Part shown: one piece after another, positions 44,673-55,194 of the stretch
How the letters are laid out: each line of letters starts with the position of its first letter
Numbering within the stretch: position 1 is the stretch's first letter
Origin: Edaphobacter paludis
GTDB lineage: Bacteria; Acidobacteriota; Terriglobia; Terriglobales; Acidobacteriaceae
NCBI RefSeq assembly: GCF_039993895.1
Contig: NZ_CP121194.1
Span: 2,418,001 to 2,482,000 of the forward strand
Reading direction: 5' to 3'
Length of the DNA stretch: 64,000 bases
The notes under the pieces: generated by a model
What the model was told of the DNA's origin: nothing
Seen by the model: only the letters and a program-made list of their open reading frames with translations
The model's database searches: none
Position numbers and translations under genes: made by a program

Positions 44673-46459
44673 TCAATCTGCCGGACAGCTTCAGCAGTGA
44701 CCGCAGCCGGGAGATCTTCGCCCGCTCGCAGGTGCTCAAACGCAGTTGGCCCTTCGTCCTCGATCTCGGGGTGGCAGGCCTCGGCCTCGCCTGTTTCTAC
44801 GGCGTTATGCAGATTGCGAAGTACTGGTTCGGTCATCCTGAACCCGAGATCGTCATCTCGCTCAGCCCCCACGCCCTGCCGCGTTACGCCTTTTACTCCG
44901 TAGTCCGCATCGGCCTCGCCTACGTGCTCAGCCTCTTCTTCGCCGTTGGCTATGGCTACGTCGCCGCCTACAGCAAGCGCATGGAGGCCTTCATGATCGC
45001 TGGCCTCGACATCCTGCAATCGATCCCCGTGCTAAGTTTCCTGCCCGGAGTGATGCTCGCCATGGTCGCGCTCTTCCCCACGCGGCAGATCGGCCTGGAG
45101 ATGGGTGCAATCGTCCTCATCTTCACCGGTCAGGTCTGGAACATGGCCTTCAGCTTCTACGCCTCCATCAAGAGCATTCCCCGCGAACTCAGCGAGGCGT
45201 CGAAGATCTACAAATTCTCTCGCTGGCAGCGCTTCATCCAGCTTGAACTTCCCTACTCCGCCATCGGCCTCGTCTGGAACTCGATGGTCTCCGTAGCCGG
45301 CGGGTGGTTCTTCCTCATGGCCTGCGAGATGTTCAAGCTGGGCAAACACGACTTCCGTCTCCCCGGTCTCGGCTCCTATCTGCAAACCGCCGCCGGCGCT
45401 GGAAATTACAGGGCGATCACCTGGGGCCTGCTCACTATGATCGCCATCATCGTCGCCACCGACCAGCTCATCTGGAGACCGGTCATCGCATGGAGCGACA
45501 AGTTCAAGTTCGAGCAGGTTGAAACGACGGCGCGTGTTCGCTCCCCCCTGCTGCACCTGTTCCAGCACTCCCGCGCCCTTCGCAGCCTGAAACGGCACAC
45601 CATCGAACCATTGACCGAAGGCGTCTACCGCCATCTGGCAGACTCTCGAAAGGAGCGTCTGATTCGGCAGATAGCCAGTGATTCCGACGCACCCCTGGGA
45701 CGAAATAAACTGGCATCCTGGCTGCGCGTATTGATTGTGGCTATCGCAGTTGCCGCCGTACTGTATGCGGCATGGCAAGCGGTTGGCCTGCTGCGTCAGG
45801 TGAATCACGGCCAGTTCGGCGAAATCCTGAAAGGTGCGATGGCCACCTTCCTCCGCGTTAATGTGTCCCTTGTTCTGGCCGCCTTATGGACGATCCCTGT
45901 TGGAGTGGCCATCGGCTTCAATCCCAAACTCGCCCGCATCGCCCAGCCTCTGGTTCAGGTAGTCGCCTCCATCCCAGCGCCCGCGCTCTTTCCAGTAATA
46001 CTGCTCGCACTCATCAAAATCGGCGGCGGCCTCGGCATCGGCTCCATCGTACTAATGATGCTCGGAACCCAGTGGTACGTATTGTTCAACGTCATCGCCG
46101 GTGCGATGGCCATCCCCTCCGACCTGCGCGAAGTATCGACCCTCTTTCGCTTCACCACCATTCAGCGATGGCGCACCGTGATCCTCCCCGGAATCTTCCC
46201 TTTTCTGATTACCGGCATGGTCACTGCATCCGGTGGAGCATGGAACGCCAGCATCATCGCGGAGTACTTCAGCCTCAACAACCACACCTATCAAACAGTA
46301 GGCCTGGGAGCAATCATCAGTGCCGCGACCGACAGCGGAGAATTCCACATCCTCCTCCTGGCAACCATCGTCATGGCCCTGATGGTAGTTACCATCAACC
46401 GCCTGGTCTGGCGGCCTCTCTACCGCCTCGCTGAAACCCGCTACAAACTCGACGGCTAA
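44669..46459 (+). CDS. Double-domain ABC transporter permease
   Basis: A 596-residue protein made of two fused BPD_transp_1 permease units. Each half has about six helices and an EAA coupling loop: ELSEASKIYKFSRWQRF with QLELP near 170-195, and DLREVSTLFRFTTIQRW with ILPGIFP near 480-505. A charged linker of about 70 residues (285-345) joins the halves. One protein can therefore supply both membrane halves of the transporter. Paired with the upstream ATPase by a 4-base overlap. The SsuC/TauC similarity suggests an anion or organic solute, not specified further. Confidence 0.85.
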   Translation: MINLPDSFSSDRSREIFARSQVLKRSWPFVLDLGVAGLGLACFYGVMQIAKYWFGHPEPEIVISLSPHALPRYAFYSVVRIGLAYVLSLFFAVGYGYVAAYSKRMEAFMIAGLDILQSIPVLSFLPGVMLAMVALFPTRQIGLEMGAIVLIFTGQVWNMAFSFYASIKSIPRELSEASKIYKFSRWQRFIQLELPYSAIGLVWNSMVSVAGGWFFLMACEMFKLGKHDFRLPGLGSYLQTAAGAGNYRAITWGLLTMIAIIVATDQLIWRPVIAWSDKFKFEQVETTARVRSPLLHLFQHSRALRSLKRHTIEPLTEGVYRHLADSRKERLIRQIASDSDAPLGRNKLASWLRVLIVAIAVAAVLYAAWQAVGLLRQVNHGQFGEILKGAMATFLRVNVSLVLAALWTIPVGVAIGFNPKLARIAQPLVQVVASIPAPALFPVILLALIKIGGGLGIGSIVLMMLGTQWYVLFNVIAGAMAIPSDLREVSTLFRFTTIQRWRTVILPGIFPFLITGMVTASGGAWNASIIAEYFSLNNHTYQTVGLGAIISAATDSGEFHILLLATIVMALMVVTINRLVWRPLYRLAETRYKLDG

Positions 46460-46580
46460 GTTGCAATAGCTGATCTGCGTCGCTACCTCTTCTGCTTAAT
46501 CGTTTGTTCTAGGAAGTCCTTCTCCTTTACCGATTAAATTTTAGATAGCCACTCTATCGATAAATGCCCATAATCAATTT

Positions 46581-47797
46581 ATGCCGTCTATGACTGAGGA
46601 ATCCAGCCAACCGCCCAAAAACTCTCCCCTCACGGTGGGCCCAAGCATTGACAATCCTGGCGGTTTTACTCATATTCCAGCACTCGATGGCGTCCGCGGC
46701 CTTGCGATTCTCTTAGTTCTCTTCCATCACCTCTTCTGGTCGAATTCCAATACAGGCAGCCGAATCTTCGATTTCCTCACGCGGTTCGTGCGTCTTCTTA
46801 CGTTGGCGTCAACCTCTTCTTCGCACTCTCTGGATTCCTGATTACAGGCATCCTGCTCGACACGCTCCATATCTCCCATTTCTTCAAGACCTTCTATGCT
46901 CGCCGTGTGCTTCGTATTTTCCCCCTTTATTACGGCGTCCTCTTGCTAATGCTGTTATTCACGAGACCGCTCCATCTTCTTTGGAACGGCTGGCAGTACT
47001 TCTTCCTGACCTACACATCGAACCTTGTGCTTTGGTCCAGGCCGCCTCTTATCCTGCCGCACTTCAACATCAATCACTTCTGGTCACTTCAAGTTGAGGA
47101 ACAGTTCTATCTCATCTGGCCTTTAATCATCTATCGCGTTCGCAAGCTTCAAAGCCTCATTCGCATCTCCGTGATCACGTGTGTCATTGTTCTCTTGATC
47201 CGAGTCGGCTTGGTGGCTGCGCGACCCTACTTTCATAACATCTACCTGACATCTACGCCGACTTTCTCATGCGTAGATAACCTGCTCTTCGGTTGCTGTC
47301 TTTGCTTCCTCTTACGTACTTCAATGCGTCATAAAGTGTTCGCGTTGGCCCCTCGCGTTCTAGCGGGTTGCGCCGTTGTTCTCTTGTGCGCCGCTATTCT
47401 GAATCACGGCCTCATATGGGAGACGAGCATATTCATCCCAACACTGGGCTTCAGTCTAATCGGCATTGCCAGCGCTTCCATCATTGCCATGACCCTTCGC
47501 GCTGGCTCCCATACCGAACATTTTTTCAACAATGGAGTTCTTCGTTTCTTTGGCAAATACAGTTATGGACTCTACGTCTTCCACTACACGCTTGATCTAA
47601 TTCTGACTGGGCCGATACGGGACTTTATCGATGCGAGGTTTCACAGCAAAGCCTTGGGCGTCCTTGTGGGTGCGATCGTCGTGACACTCGCGAGTATAGC
47701 CGTCGCGCTCCTCAGCTATCGCTTTTACGAATCGCGTTTCCTTCATCTGAAAAAGTACTTTAGCTACAGCAAACCCGATGTCCTAGCGAATCGCTAG
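46581..47797 (+). pseudogene. Acyltransferase-3 family gene broken by a -1 frameshift
   Basis: Two frames together encode a normal acyltransferase-3 (OafA-like) protein of about 405 residues. The first (46581-46841) begins in HIPALDGVRGLAILLVLFHH, the family's catalytic His region, then diverges into a Ser-rich tail after IFDFLTRF. From about 46787 the -1 frame continues RASSYVGVNLFFALSGFLIT, FYARRVLRIFPLYY and later HFWSLQVEEQFYLIWP to 47797. One missing base near 46785-46790 explains it. It could be a real mutation or a sequence error; no slippery heptamer is present. Such enzymes O-acetylate surface polysaccharides, fitting the locus. Confidence 0.85.
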
Positions 47798-47876
47798 AAA
47801 AGCTCCAGCATATGGGACTTTCCCTGCTCCCCGACTCTCTCCTCAGTGGGTGAAGTGACAGCTTGCTACCCCTCAC

Positions 47877-48359
47877 TCAACGAGCCCTCACCCCCGGCTT
47901 CCAGAATGCAAACACAATCGCCAGCAGCGGCGGAGCCAGCAACACCCCCCAGAACGGGATAATGATTCCCAGCACAATTGGCCCCAGGAAAGCGGCCCAC
48001 CACGGCACCTTCGTCGTCCGATGCAAAATATATGGCCCAATCACCAGCCCTTCGAGAATCACAATCACGCCATAAAGCCCCAGCACCAGCCCCAGCCGCC
48101 ATTCATCATGTCCGCTGAACGCCACCGCCAGCACCGGCCCAATCAAAGCAATCATGCCGCCGAATGTTGGAATGATCTGTAATAGCCCACCCAAAATGGC
48201 CCACAACGGCGCAAAGGGCACACGAATCAGCTCCAGCCCAATCAGCCAAAGGACACCGACGATCAGCGCATCCAACGTCGCTGCCCGCCACCAGTTCACC
48301 AGCGCGTTACCCGCGGTTTTTATATGATGTGAAACTCGGTTGCCATTCCCAGGCTCCAT
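47877..48359 (-). CDS. Short AI-2E family transporter-like protein
   Basis: A 160-residue membrane protein matching only the C-terminal half of the AI-2E/PerM family: an amphipathic NALVNWWRAATLDALIVGVLWLIG pair, then ILGGLLQIIPTFGGMIALIGP, VIVILEGLVIGPYIL and LGPIVLGIIIPFWGVLLAPPLLAIVFAF. Full-length members have about 330-380 residues and eight helices; here the first three or four helices are missing, and no coding sequence for them precedes the start. GAGG before the ATG shows a normal start. It may be a degraded remnant or a genuine short form. Confidence 0.7.
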   Translation of the reverse strand: MEPGNGNRVSHHIKTAGNALVNWWRAATLDALIVGVLWLIGLELIRVPFAPLWAILGGLLQIIPTFGGMIALIGPVLAVAFSGHDEWRLGLVLGLYGVIVILEGLVIGPYILHRTTKVPWWAAFLGPIVLGIIIPFWGVLLAPPLLAIVFAFWKPGVRAR

Positions 48360-48487
48360 TCCAACCTCATCCCTATCAAATGCATCTGAACTGTTGAAAC
48401 AGAACTATAACGCAAGGCTTGCGTATGGACACAGTCTTCGCGGGGTGGGCCTGCCTTTTCAATCGCAATACAACGGAGATCAACACC

Positions 48488-49828
48488 ATGGCCGTAATGA
48501 TGCAGGCTTTCTATTGGGATGCCCCGAAAAATGAAAAGAAGGAAGGCGAATGGTGGAACTTCGTCGCTGAAAAAGTAGAGGATCTGAGCAAAGCAGGCAT
48601 AAACGCTTTATGGCTTCCTCCTGTCTCCAAAGGTTCCAGTAATCAATCCATGGGCTACGACCCATATGACTACTTCGATCTCGGCGACTTCGATCAGAAG
48701 GGCGGCGTGAAGACCTTCTTCGGTAACCGCGCCGAACTCCAAGCGCTCATCGCAAAGGCCCACGAACATAATATCGGCCTCTACGCCGACATGGTCATCA
48801 ACCATAACTCCGGCGCCGACGAAGAAGAGGTCAATCCCCTCGACGGGCAGAAGCGCTGGACGAAGTTCGCCCCCAAAAGCGGCCGCTTCCCGCGCGATTG
48901 GAACTGCTTTCATCCCAGCCGCTACGAGCGCGTCATGATGCCGGACGAAGAGAACTATGCCGGCTTCCCACACCTCTGCCACCGCAATCCCGTCGTCTAC
49001 ACCGCAATGTTCGACTATGCGCGAATGCTGATCGAAGAACTCGGCTTCGATGGCTTCCGCTTCGACTTCGTCAAAGGCTTCGGTGCATGGATGATCGGTA
49101 TTCTCTCCAAATATCGCTACGTCAAGGATGGCGCGGAGTTCATGCCTTACGTTGTCGGCGAATACTGGTCAGGCGCTGAAGACATCAACGCCTGGATCGA
49201 CAAGGTCAATGCCCTCACCGACAATCAGATCTCCGCCTTCGACTTCGCTCTCCGCTACAAGCTCAAGGATGTCTGCGACACGCCAAACTACGATTTACGC
49301 AATCTGACCGACGACGGCGCCGTCGTCATGAAGCGCCCCATGCACGCAGCCACCTTCGTCGACAATCACGACATGGGCGACAACGTCATTGTGAACGACA
49401 AGATGATGGCGTACTCGTTCATCATGGTGCATGAAGGCTATCCCTGCATCTTCTGGTACGACTACTACAACAATGGCCTCGCACGCCCGGGAACGCCAAA
49501 TGGCATCGACGCGCTCATCCAGGCACATGTCAAGTACGCCGGCGGCGACTCCCAGATCCTCCACGCCGATCCCGACCTGTACATCATGCAGCGTGTGGGA
49601 TGGAAGGACGACAAGACGGAGCAGCCCGGTCTGATCTACGTGCTCAATAATCTTGGCAATCAGTGGTCCGGCACGTCGGTCAAAACCCAGTGGAAGAACC
49701 AGAAGTTCGCGCCCATAGCCTGGGACGGCCACGACACCGCCCATCCTGACGAGCGCACCACCGACGGCGACGGCAACTCCGAGTTCCCTGCCCCCCCCAG
49801 AGGGTTCGCCATCTACGCTCCCGTCTAA
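48488..49828 (+). CDS. Alpha-amylase (GH13), cytoplasmic
   Basis: A 446-residue glycoside hydrolase family 13 enzyme without a signal peptide. The barrel starts at VMMQAFYWDAP; conserved regions are ADMVINHNSG, GFRFDF with nucleophile D193, VGEYW with acid/base E225 and FVDNHD with D295, the complete catalytic triad. A small all-beta domain C closes the protein. Start chosen at ATG 48488, where the family N-terminus begins and GGAG lies 9 bases upstream. It would cut intracellular alpha-glucans such as glycogen or maltodextrins (inference). Confidence 0.9.
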   Translation: MAVMMQAFYWDAPKNEKKEGEWWNFVAEKVEDLSKAGINALWLPPVSKGSSNQSMGYDPYDYFDLGDFDQKGGVKTFFGNRAELQALIAKAHEHNIGLYADMVINHNSGADEEEVNPLDGQKRWTKFAPKSGRFPRDWNCFHPSRYERVMMPDEENYAGFPHLCHRNPVVYTAMFDYARMLIEELGFDGFRFDFVKGFGAWMIGILSKYRYVKDGAEFMPYVVGEYWSGAEDINAWIDKVNALTDNQISAFDFALRYKLKDVCDTPNYDLRNLTDDGAVVMKRPMHAATFVDNHDMGDNVIVNDKMMAYSFIMVHEGYPCIFWYDYYNNGLARPGTPNGIDALIQAHVKYAGGDSQILHADPDLYIMQRVGWKDDKTEQPGLIYVLNNLGNQWSGTSVKTQWKNQKFAPIAWDGHDTAHPDERTTDGDGNSEFPAPPRGFAIYAPV

Positions 49829-49866
49829 ATCAGTTGGAAGCATCTTGGCGATGCTATCCTTAAGCC

Positions 49867-50565
49867 ATGAAGTTTGGCGTTCTGGTCTTCCCCGGCTCCA
49901 ACTGTGACCACGACACTTACCATGTCGTGGAGACGATAGCCCAACAACCCGTTACCTACCTGTGGCATGCGTCCGAAGACCTTCAGGGATGCGATGCGAT
50001 CCTCGTCCCCGGCGGCTTCGCCTACGGCGACTATCTCCGCACCGGAGCCATCGCACGCTTTGCTCCGGTGATGCAGGCCGTCAGCCGCTTCGCCAAAAAT
50101 GGCGGCCTTGTCATGGGCATCTGCAACGGTTTCCAGATCCTCTGCGAAGCGGGCCTGTTGCCCGGCGCGCTCATGCGCAACGCCAGCCAGAACTATATCT
50201 GCAAGCAGACTTGGCTGCGGACAGAGACAACCGATTCCCCCTTTACCCACGGCCTCCGCAAGGGCCAGGTGCTGCAGATGCCTATCGGTCACATGGAAGG
50301 CAACTACTTCTGCGACGCTGACACTCTGGCAGCGCTGAAGCAGCAGGATCGCATCGCCTTCCGCTACGCCACAGCTGACGGAGAGGTTACCGCCGCTGCG
50401 AATCCTAATGGCTCGCTCGAAAACATCGCAGGCGTGCTCAGCGAAGGCCGCAACATCCTCGGCATGATGCCGCACCCGGACAGGTCCAGCGAGACTTTGC
50501 TGGGCTCTGCAGATGGGTTACTGCTCTTTCAGTCCATGGCACAGTCTCTGGCGACCGCACAATAA
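49867..50565 (+). CDS. purQ: Phosphoribosylformylglycinamidine synthase subunit PurQ
   Basis: A 232-residue class I glutamine amidotransferase. Nucleophile C86 in [10 protein letters not shown], oxyanion region [16 protein letters not shown], and the His/Glu pair in [10 protein letters not shown] near 199-206. PurQ supplies ammonia to PurL in the fourth step of purine synthesis. Length is typical of the small PurQ of the PurLQS complex. The separate purL and purS genes are not in the window. The next gene starts 37 bases later. Confidence 0.94.
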   Translation: MKFGVLVFPGSNCDHDTYHVVETIAQQPVTYLWHASEDLQGCDAILVPGGFAYGDYLRTGAIARFAPVMQAVSRFAKNGGLVMGICNGFQILCEAGLLPGALMRNASQNYICKQTWLRTETTDSPFTHGLRKGQVLQMPIGHMEGNYFCDADTLAALKQQDRIAFRYATADGEVTAAANPNGSLENIAGVLSEGRNILGMMPHPDRSSETLLGSADGLLLFQSMAQSLATAQ

Positions 50566-50602
50566 TTCTGTCCTACCGCCGCGGTGATAACCTAGCTGAG
50601 CC

Positions 50603-51400
50603 ATGATTGACATTCACCATCATCTTCTCTGGGGCATCGACGATGGTGCATCAACTGTCGAAACCTCGCTTGCCATGGCGAGGATGGCAGTCGCGGATGG
50701 AATTACGCACGTCGTCTGCTCGCCTCACTCGAACGCTCAGTACGACTACGAGCCAGAGGCAGTCTCCGCGCAGATTGCAGAGTTACAGCGCCTGCTCGAC
50801 AGCGAACGGATCGCGCTGAAGCTAGGACGCGGATGCGACTTCCACATGTCGTACGAAAATATCGAACAGGCCCAGTCTGATCCAGCGCGTTACAGCATCA
50901 ATGGCCTCGGCTACCTGCTCGTCGAGCTTCCTGATTACGGCGTGCCGACTGGCCTGACTGAGGTCTTCTACCAGATGCAGATCGCTGGCCTGACGCCGAT
51001 CCTGACGCACCCCGAGCGCAACCGGACCCTGCAAACCGACCAGTCCCGCCTTCTGGACTGGCTGCGCGGTGGCATGCTCATCCAGGTCACCGCCGGTTCA
51101 GTTACAGGCCGCATGGGTAAACGAGCCCAGAAGATGGCCCACGAGCTGCTGGCCAACCGTTGGGTGCACTTCCTTGCCACCGACGCTCACAATACAACCT
51201 CGCGCCCTCCACAGATGCGGGATGCATTTGAGGCAGTCGCCAAGAAGTACGGCCCCGACTACGCCCATCTCCTATGCATCTCGAATCCGCTCGCGGCGTT
51301 TATGGGAAAACCGATGCCACCGCAGTTGGAACCGCTCAATCTCTACGTCGAATACAAAGAGAAGAGCTGGTGGCAGAGGATGAGAGAGCGCCTCAGCTGA
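50603..51400 (+). CDS. PHP-type tyrosine-protein phosphatase (CpsB/YwqE-like)
   Basis: A 265-residue PHP-fold metalloenzyme. Metal ligands are visible in MIDIHHHLLWGIDDG, VCSPHS, LTHPERN and LATDAHNT. In Gram-positive bacteria CpsB/YwqE dephosphorylates the BY-kinase that controls capsule synthesis. Here the matching Wzc-like kinase lies about 12 kb upstream at 36228; the pair would form an on/off switch for export (inference). It is 37 bases after purQ on the same strand. Confidence 0.88.
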   Translation: MIDIHHHLLWGIDDGASTVETSLAMARMAVADGITHVVCSPHSNAQYDYEPEAVSAQIAELQRLLDSERIALKLGRGCDFHMSYENIEQAQSDPARYSINGLGYLLVELPDYGVPTGLTEVFYQMQIAGLTPILTHPERNRTLQTDQSRLLDWLRGGMLIQVTAGSVTGRMGKRAQKMAHELLANRWVHFLATDAHNTTSRPPQMRDAFEAVAKKYGPDYAHLLCISNPLAAFMGKPMPPQLEPLNLYVEYKEKSWWQRMRERLS

Positions 51401-51435
51401 CGTTGTTTGCGACTCTATCTGTCGTTTCCTGAGAT

Positions 51436-52173
51436 TTAGAGACCCAAACCACCATCGACAGCCAGAAGCTGCCCGGTAATGAAATGGGGTGCCGTGGCGA
51501 AGAACCTCGCCGCAGCGGCGACGTCTCCGGCAGTTCCATTGCGTTGCATGGGAGTCTTGCGCGCGAAGTGCTCATACGCCTCCTCCACTTCCCCTTGAAC
51601 GATCATGCCGGGTGCGATGCAATTGACGCTGATCTCCGGCGCCCAGGCCTTGGCCATCGTCTTCGAGAGCATGTGCAAAGCGGCCTTCGAGGTGCAGTAG
51701 TGGGCATGCGTGGCCCACGGATGCAACCCGCCCAGTGACCCGACATTGATGATGCGGCCCCTTGAAGCGCGCAGGTAAGGATGGGCCGCTTTGGCCATCA
51801 GAAAAGGAGCGCGGGTGTTGGTGGCAAACATCCCATCCCACTGTTCAACCGAGATCTTTTCCAGCGCCTCGGACTGGAACAGACCAGCATTGTTGACCAG
51901 GACATCGAGCGCTCCAAACTCTTCGACAACGACGGTTACGGTCTGCTCGATGCTCTCTGGATCGCGAAGATCGCAGCGAACAGCAAATGCATCGACGTCA
52001 TGCTCCGCAAGCGAAGCCACTGTAGCCTCGGCCTCCAGTTGGGAGCCGAGATAAGTGATAGCAACGTTCGCGCCACTCTCTGCGAGCGTAAGCGCGATGG
52101 CGCGGCCGATACGTTTGGCCGCGCCGGTAACCAACACTGTCTTTCCCGCCAGCGACCTATCCACGTTTGTCAT
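51436..52173 (-). CDS. SDR family oxidoreductase (FabG/pteridine reductase-like)
   Basis: A 245-residue classical short-chain dehydrogenase. NADP site TGAAKRIGRAIA (16-27), NNAG, catalytic Ser in INVGSLGG and Y-x3-K in YCTSKAAL, and C-terminal VDGGLGL. The TGAAKRIGRAIA loop resembles pteridine reductases, so reduction of a pterin is possible as well as a 3-ketoacyl group. It lies 3 bases downstream of the exported hypothetical gene on the same strand, so the two are likely one transcript. Confidence 0.84.
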   Translation of the reverse strand: MTNVDRSLAGKTVLVTGAAKRIGRAIALTLAESGANVAITYLGSQLEAEATVASLAEHDVDAFAVRCDLRDPESIEQTVTVVVEEFGALDVLVNNAGLFQSEALEKISVEQWDGMFATNTRAPFLMAKAAHPYLRASRGRIINVGSLGGLHPWATHAHYCTSKAALHMLSKTMAKAWAPEISVNCIAPGMIVQGEVEEAYEHFARKTPMQRNGTAGDVAAAARFFATAPHFITGQLLAVDGGLGL

Positions 52174-52176
52174 GGG

Positions 52177-52698
52177 TTAGAGTTGCGGCGCTGGAGCGGT
52201 CTGTGTAGGCGTAGTCGTCGGAGTGGGGGAGGTGGGACGTATTGGCTCCTGAACACCCGGCTTGCGTTCCGAAGGCTTGCCCAGATTGTCCTGATAGGCC
52301 GAGACCTGCGCCTGAGGACGCAGCATGGAGACGCCAATCTGCTTCGTAGGCTGGTCGATGAGAAAATCCTGCCCATAGGTGGAGAACCCATCGGCAATCA
52401 CCTGCAAGCGGACCGTGCTGCCGATCGGAACCACATCAATGACGGCCTTGCCTTCGGGATCAGTCTTGACCTCGAGATTTCCCAGATCCTTGCCATCTTT
52501 CGAAGGATTAAAGACGACCGCCGCATTGGGAATCGGCTTGCCGTTGTACTTCTTGATCACCTGCACCTCGATGTGGGCAGTCGGAGGCGGAGCCTTGTAC
52601 TTTCGGCCACGATACTGGCCGAACGCCGGGGTGAGGGCTAAAAGCGCGATGCAGAGGGCGAAGACGAAGGAAGAACCTACCGTGCGGCGTGACGACAT
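52177..52698 (-). CDS. Exported protein with carboxypeptidase regulatory-like domain
   Basis: A 173-residue protein: signal peptide (FVFALCIALLALTPAFG), a basic segment, then a single beta-sandwich of the carboxypeptidase regulatory-like/Ig-like type (HIEVQVIKKYNGKPIPNAAVVF, DPEGKAVIDVVPIGSTVRLQV, ADGFSTYGQDF) and a Pro/Thr-rich tail. Such domains are frequent in acidobacterial surface proteins. No enzymatic residues. It starts divergently from groES. Confidence 0.7.
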   Translation of the reverse strand: MSSRRTVGSSFVFALCIALLALTPAFGQYRGRKYKAPPPTAHIEVQVIKKYNGKPIPNAAVVFNPSKDGKDLGNLEVKTDPEGKAVIDVVPIGSTVRLQVIADGFSTYGQDFLIDQPTKQIGVSMLRPQAQVSAYQDNLGKPSERKPGVQEPIRPTSPTPTTTPTQTAPAPQL

Positions 52699-52792
52699 AG
52701 CGCTATTCTACGACTGAACAGCGAACTCCGACCATACCCGCCGGGCTGTCGCGAACCTTGCGTGACTTTCACTCATATTTCACAGCGATGGG

Positions 52793-52822
52793 TTGACAGA
52801 CGTGGACTAACTGGCCTATGTT
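52793..52822 (+). promoter_or_regulatory. Sigma-70-like promoter of groESL
   Basis: Consensus -35 TTGACA at 52793-52798 and -10 TATGTT at 52817-52822 with an 18-base spacer. Its -10 end overlaps the first base pairs of the CIRCE operator, so repressor binding would block initiation. Confidence 0.75.
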
Positions 52823-52847
52823 AGCAATCGGAAGGCTTGAGTGCTAA
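52821..52847. promoter_or_regulatory. CIRCE operator (HrcA binding site)
   Basis: TTAGCAATC-N9-GAGTGCTAA. The consensus is TTAGCACTC-N9-GAGTGCTAA, so one base of the left arm differs (A for C at its seventh position) and the right arm is perfect. This is the heat-shock operator bound by HrcA, whose gene is not in the window. Confidence 0.93.
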
Positions 52848-52999
52848 CGAGCTTCGCGCTCCCCTGCCAACGGGCCCATTCCACCTAATTTCCGCGATGC
52901 CCTTGGTGTAAGTTTCCGGCGGGCTTCGCGCAATGCAACCGCGGACGGTCCCACTGTTCGCCCAATCGCAACTAAATTTGCACCAAGGAGATGTAAGCA

Positions 53000-53299
53000 A
53001 TGTCAACGACATCATTTACACCGCTGCACGACCGTATTCTGGTCCGCCGCGTCGAAGAGGGCGAAAGCATTCGTGGCGGCATCATCATTCCGGACTCCGC
53101 AAAAGAGAAGCCGCAGCAGGGTGAAGTAATCGCCGTCGGCAAGGGCAAGTCCAACGACGAAGGCAAGGTGTTCCCGCTCGACGTGAAGGCTGGCGACAGC
53201 ATCCTGTTCGGCAAATACTCCGGCACGGAGATCAAGCTGGACGGTGAAGAGCTGCTCATCATGCGTGAAGAAGAAGTCCTCGGCATCCTCAAGAAGTAA
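53000..53299 (+). CDS. groES: Co-chaperonin GroES
   Basis: A 99-residue Gro[33 protein letters not shown] includes the mobile loop (GGIII) that binds GroEL, followed by the barrel strands [10 protein letters not shown] and [17 protein letters not shown]. It caps the GroEL cavity during ATP-driven folding in the cytoplasm. AAGGAG about 9 bases before the ATG. First gene of the CIRCE-controlled operon. Confidence 0.97.
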   Translation: MSTTSFTPLHDRILVRRVEEGESIRGGIIIPDSAKEKPQQGEVIAVGKGKSNDEGKVFPLDVKAGDSILFGKYSGTEIKLDGEELLIMREEEVLGILKK

Positions 53300-53340
53300 G
53301 CACGCACTTCGTGCCGTATACCGCGGCTGGCCGCCTAATC

Positions 53341-55073
<1,733 letters not shown>

Positions 55074-55096
55074 AAACCGCTGCTTTTTGAGCGAGC

Positions 55097-55123
55097 AAAG
55101 CCCCAGAGCGATCTGGGGCTTTT
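55097..55123 (+). terminator. Intrinsic terminator of the groESL operon
   Basis: An 11-base perfect stem (AAAGCCCCAGA) with a GCGA tetraloop, ending in TTTT. Located 24 bases after the groEL stop. Confidence 0.92.
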
Positions 55124-55194
55124 GCTGTTTTGCTGGAGCAGTATAGGATTCTCTAAATCTGTTTAGCTGGCAACAATGTACAGGAGAGGTATCC

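Larger units (their letters stand above)
52699..52999. promoter_or_regulatory. Control region of the groES-groEL operon
   Basis: This 301-base gap contains the sigma-70-like promoter and CIRCE operator listed separately, a leader of about 170 bases and the AAGGAGATG ribosome site of groES. The minus-strand gene's promoter must also lie here, near 52700-52760. I see no other gene. Confidence 0.7.

Noticed and set aside
46781..46800. Programmed -1 ribosomal frameshifting in the acyltransferase gene
   Set aside because: There is no X-XXY-YYZ slippery heptamer or following strong stem-loop at the joint, so mutation or sequence error is more likely.
49859..49864. CTTAAG just before purQ as a further PmrA/QseB box
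   Set aside because: The half-site 11 bases upstream is absent (GCGATG), and the sequence sits at the position of the ribosome site.
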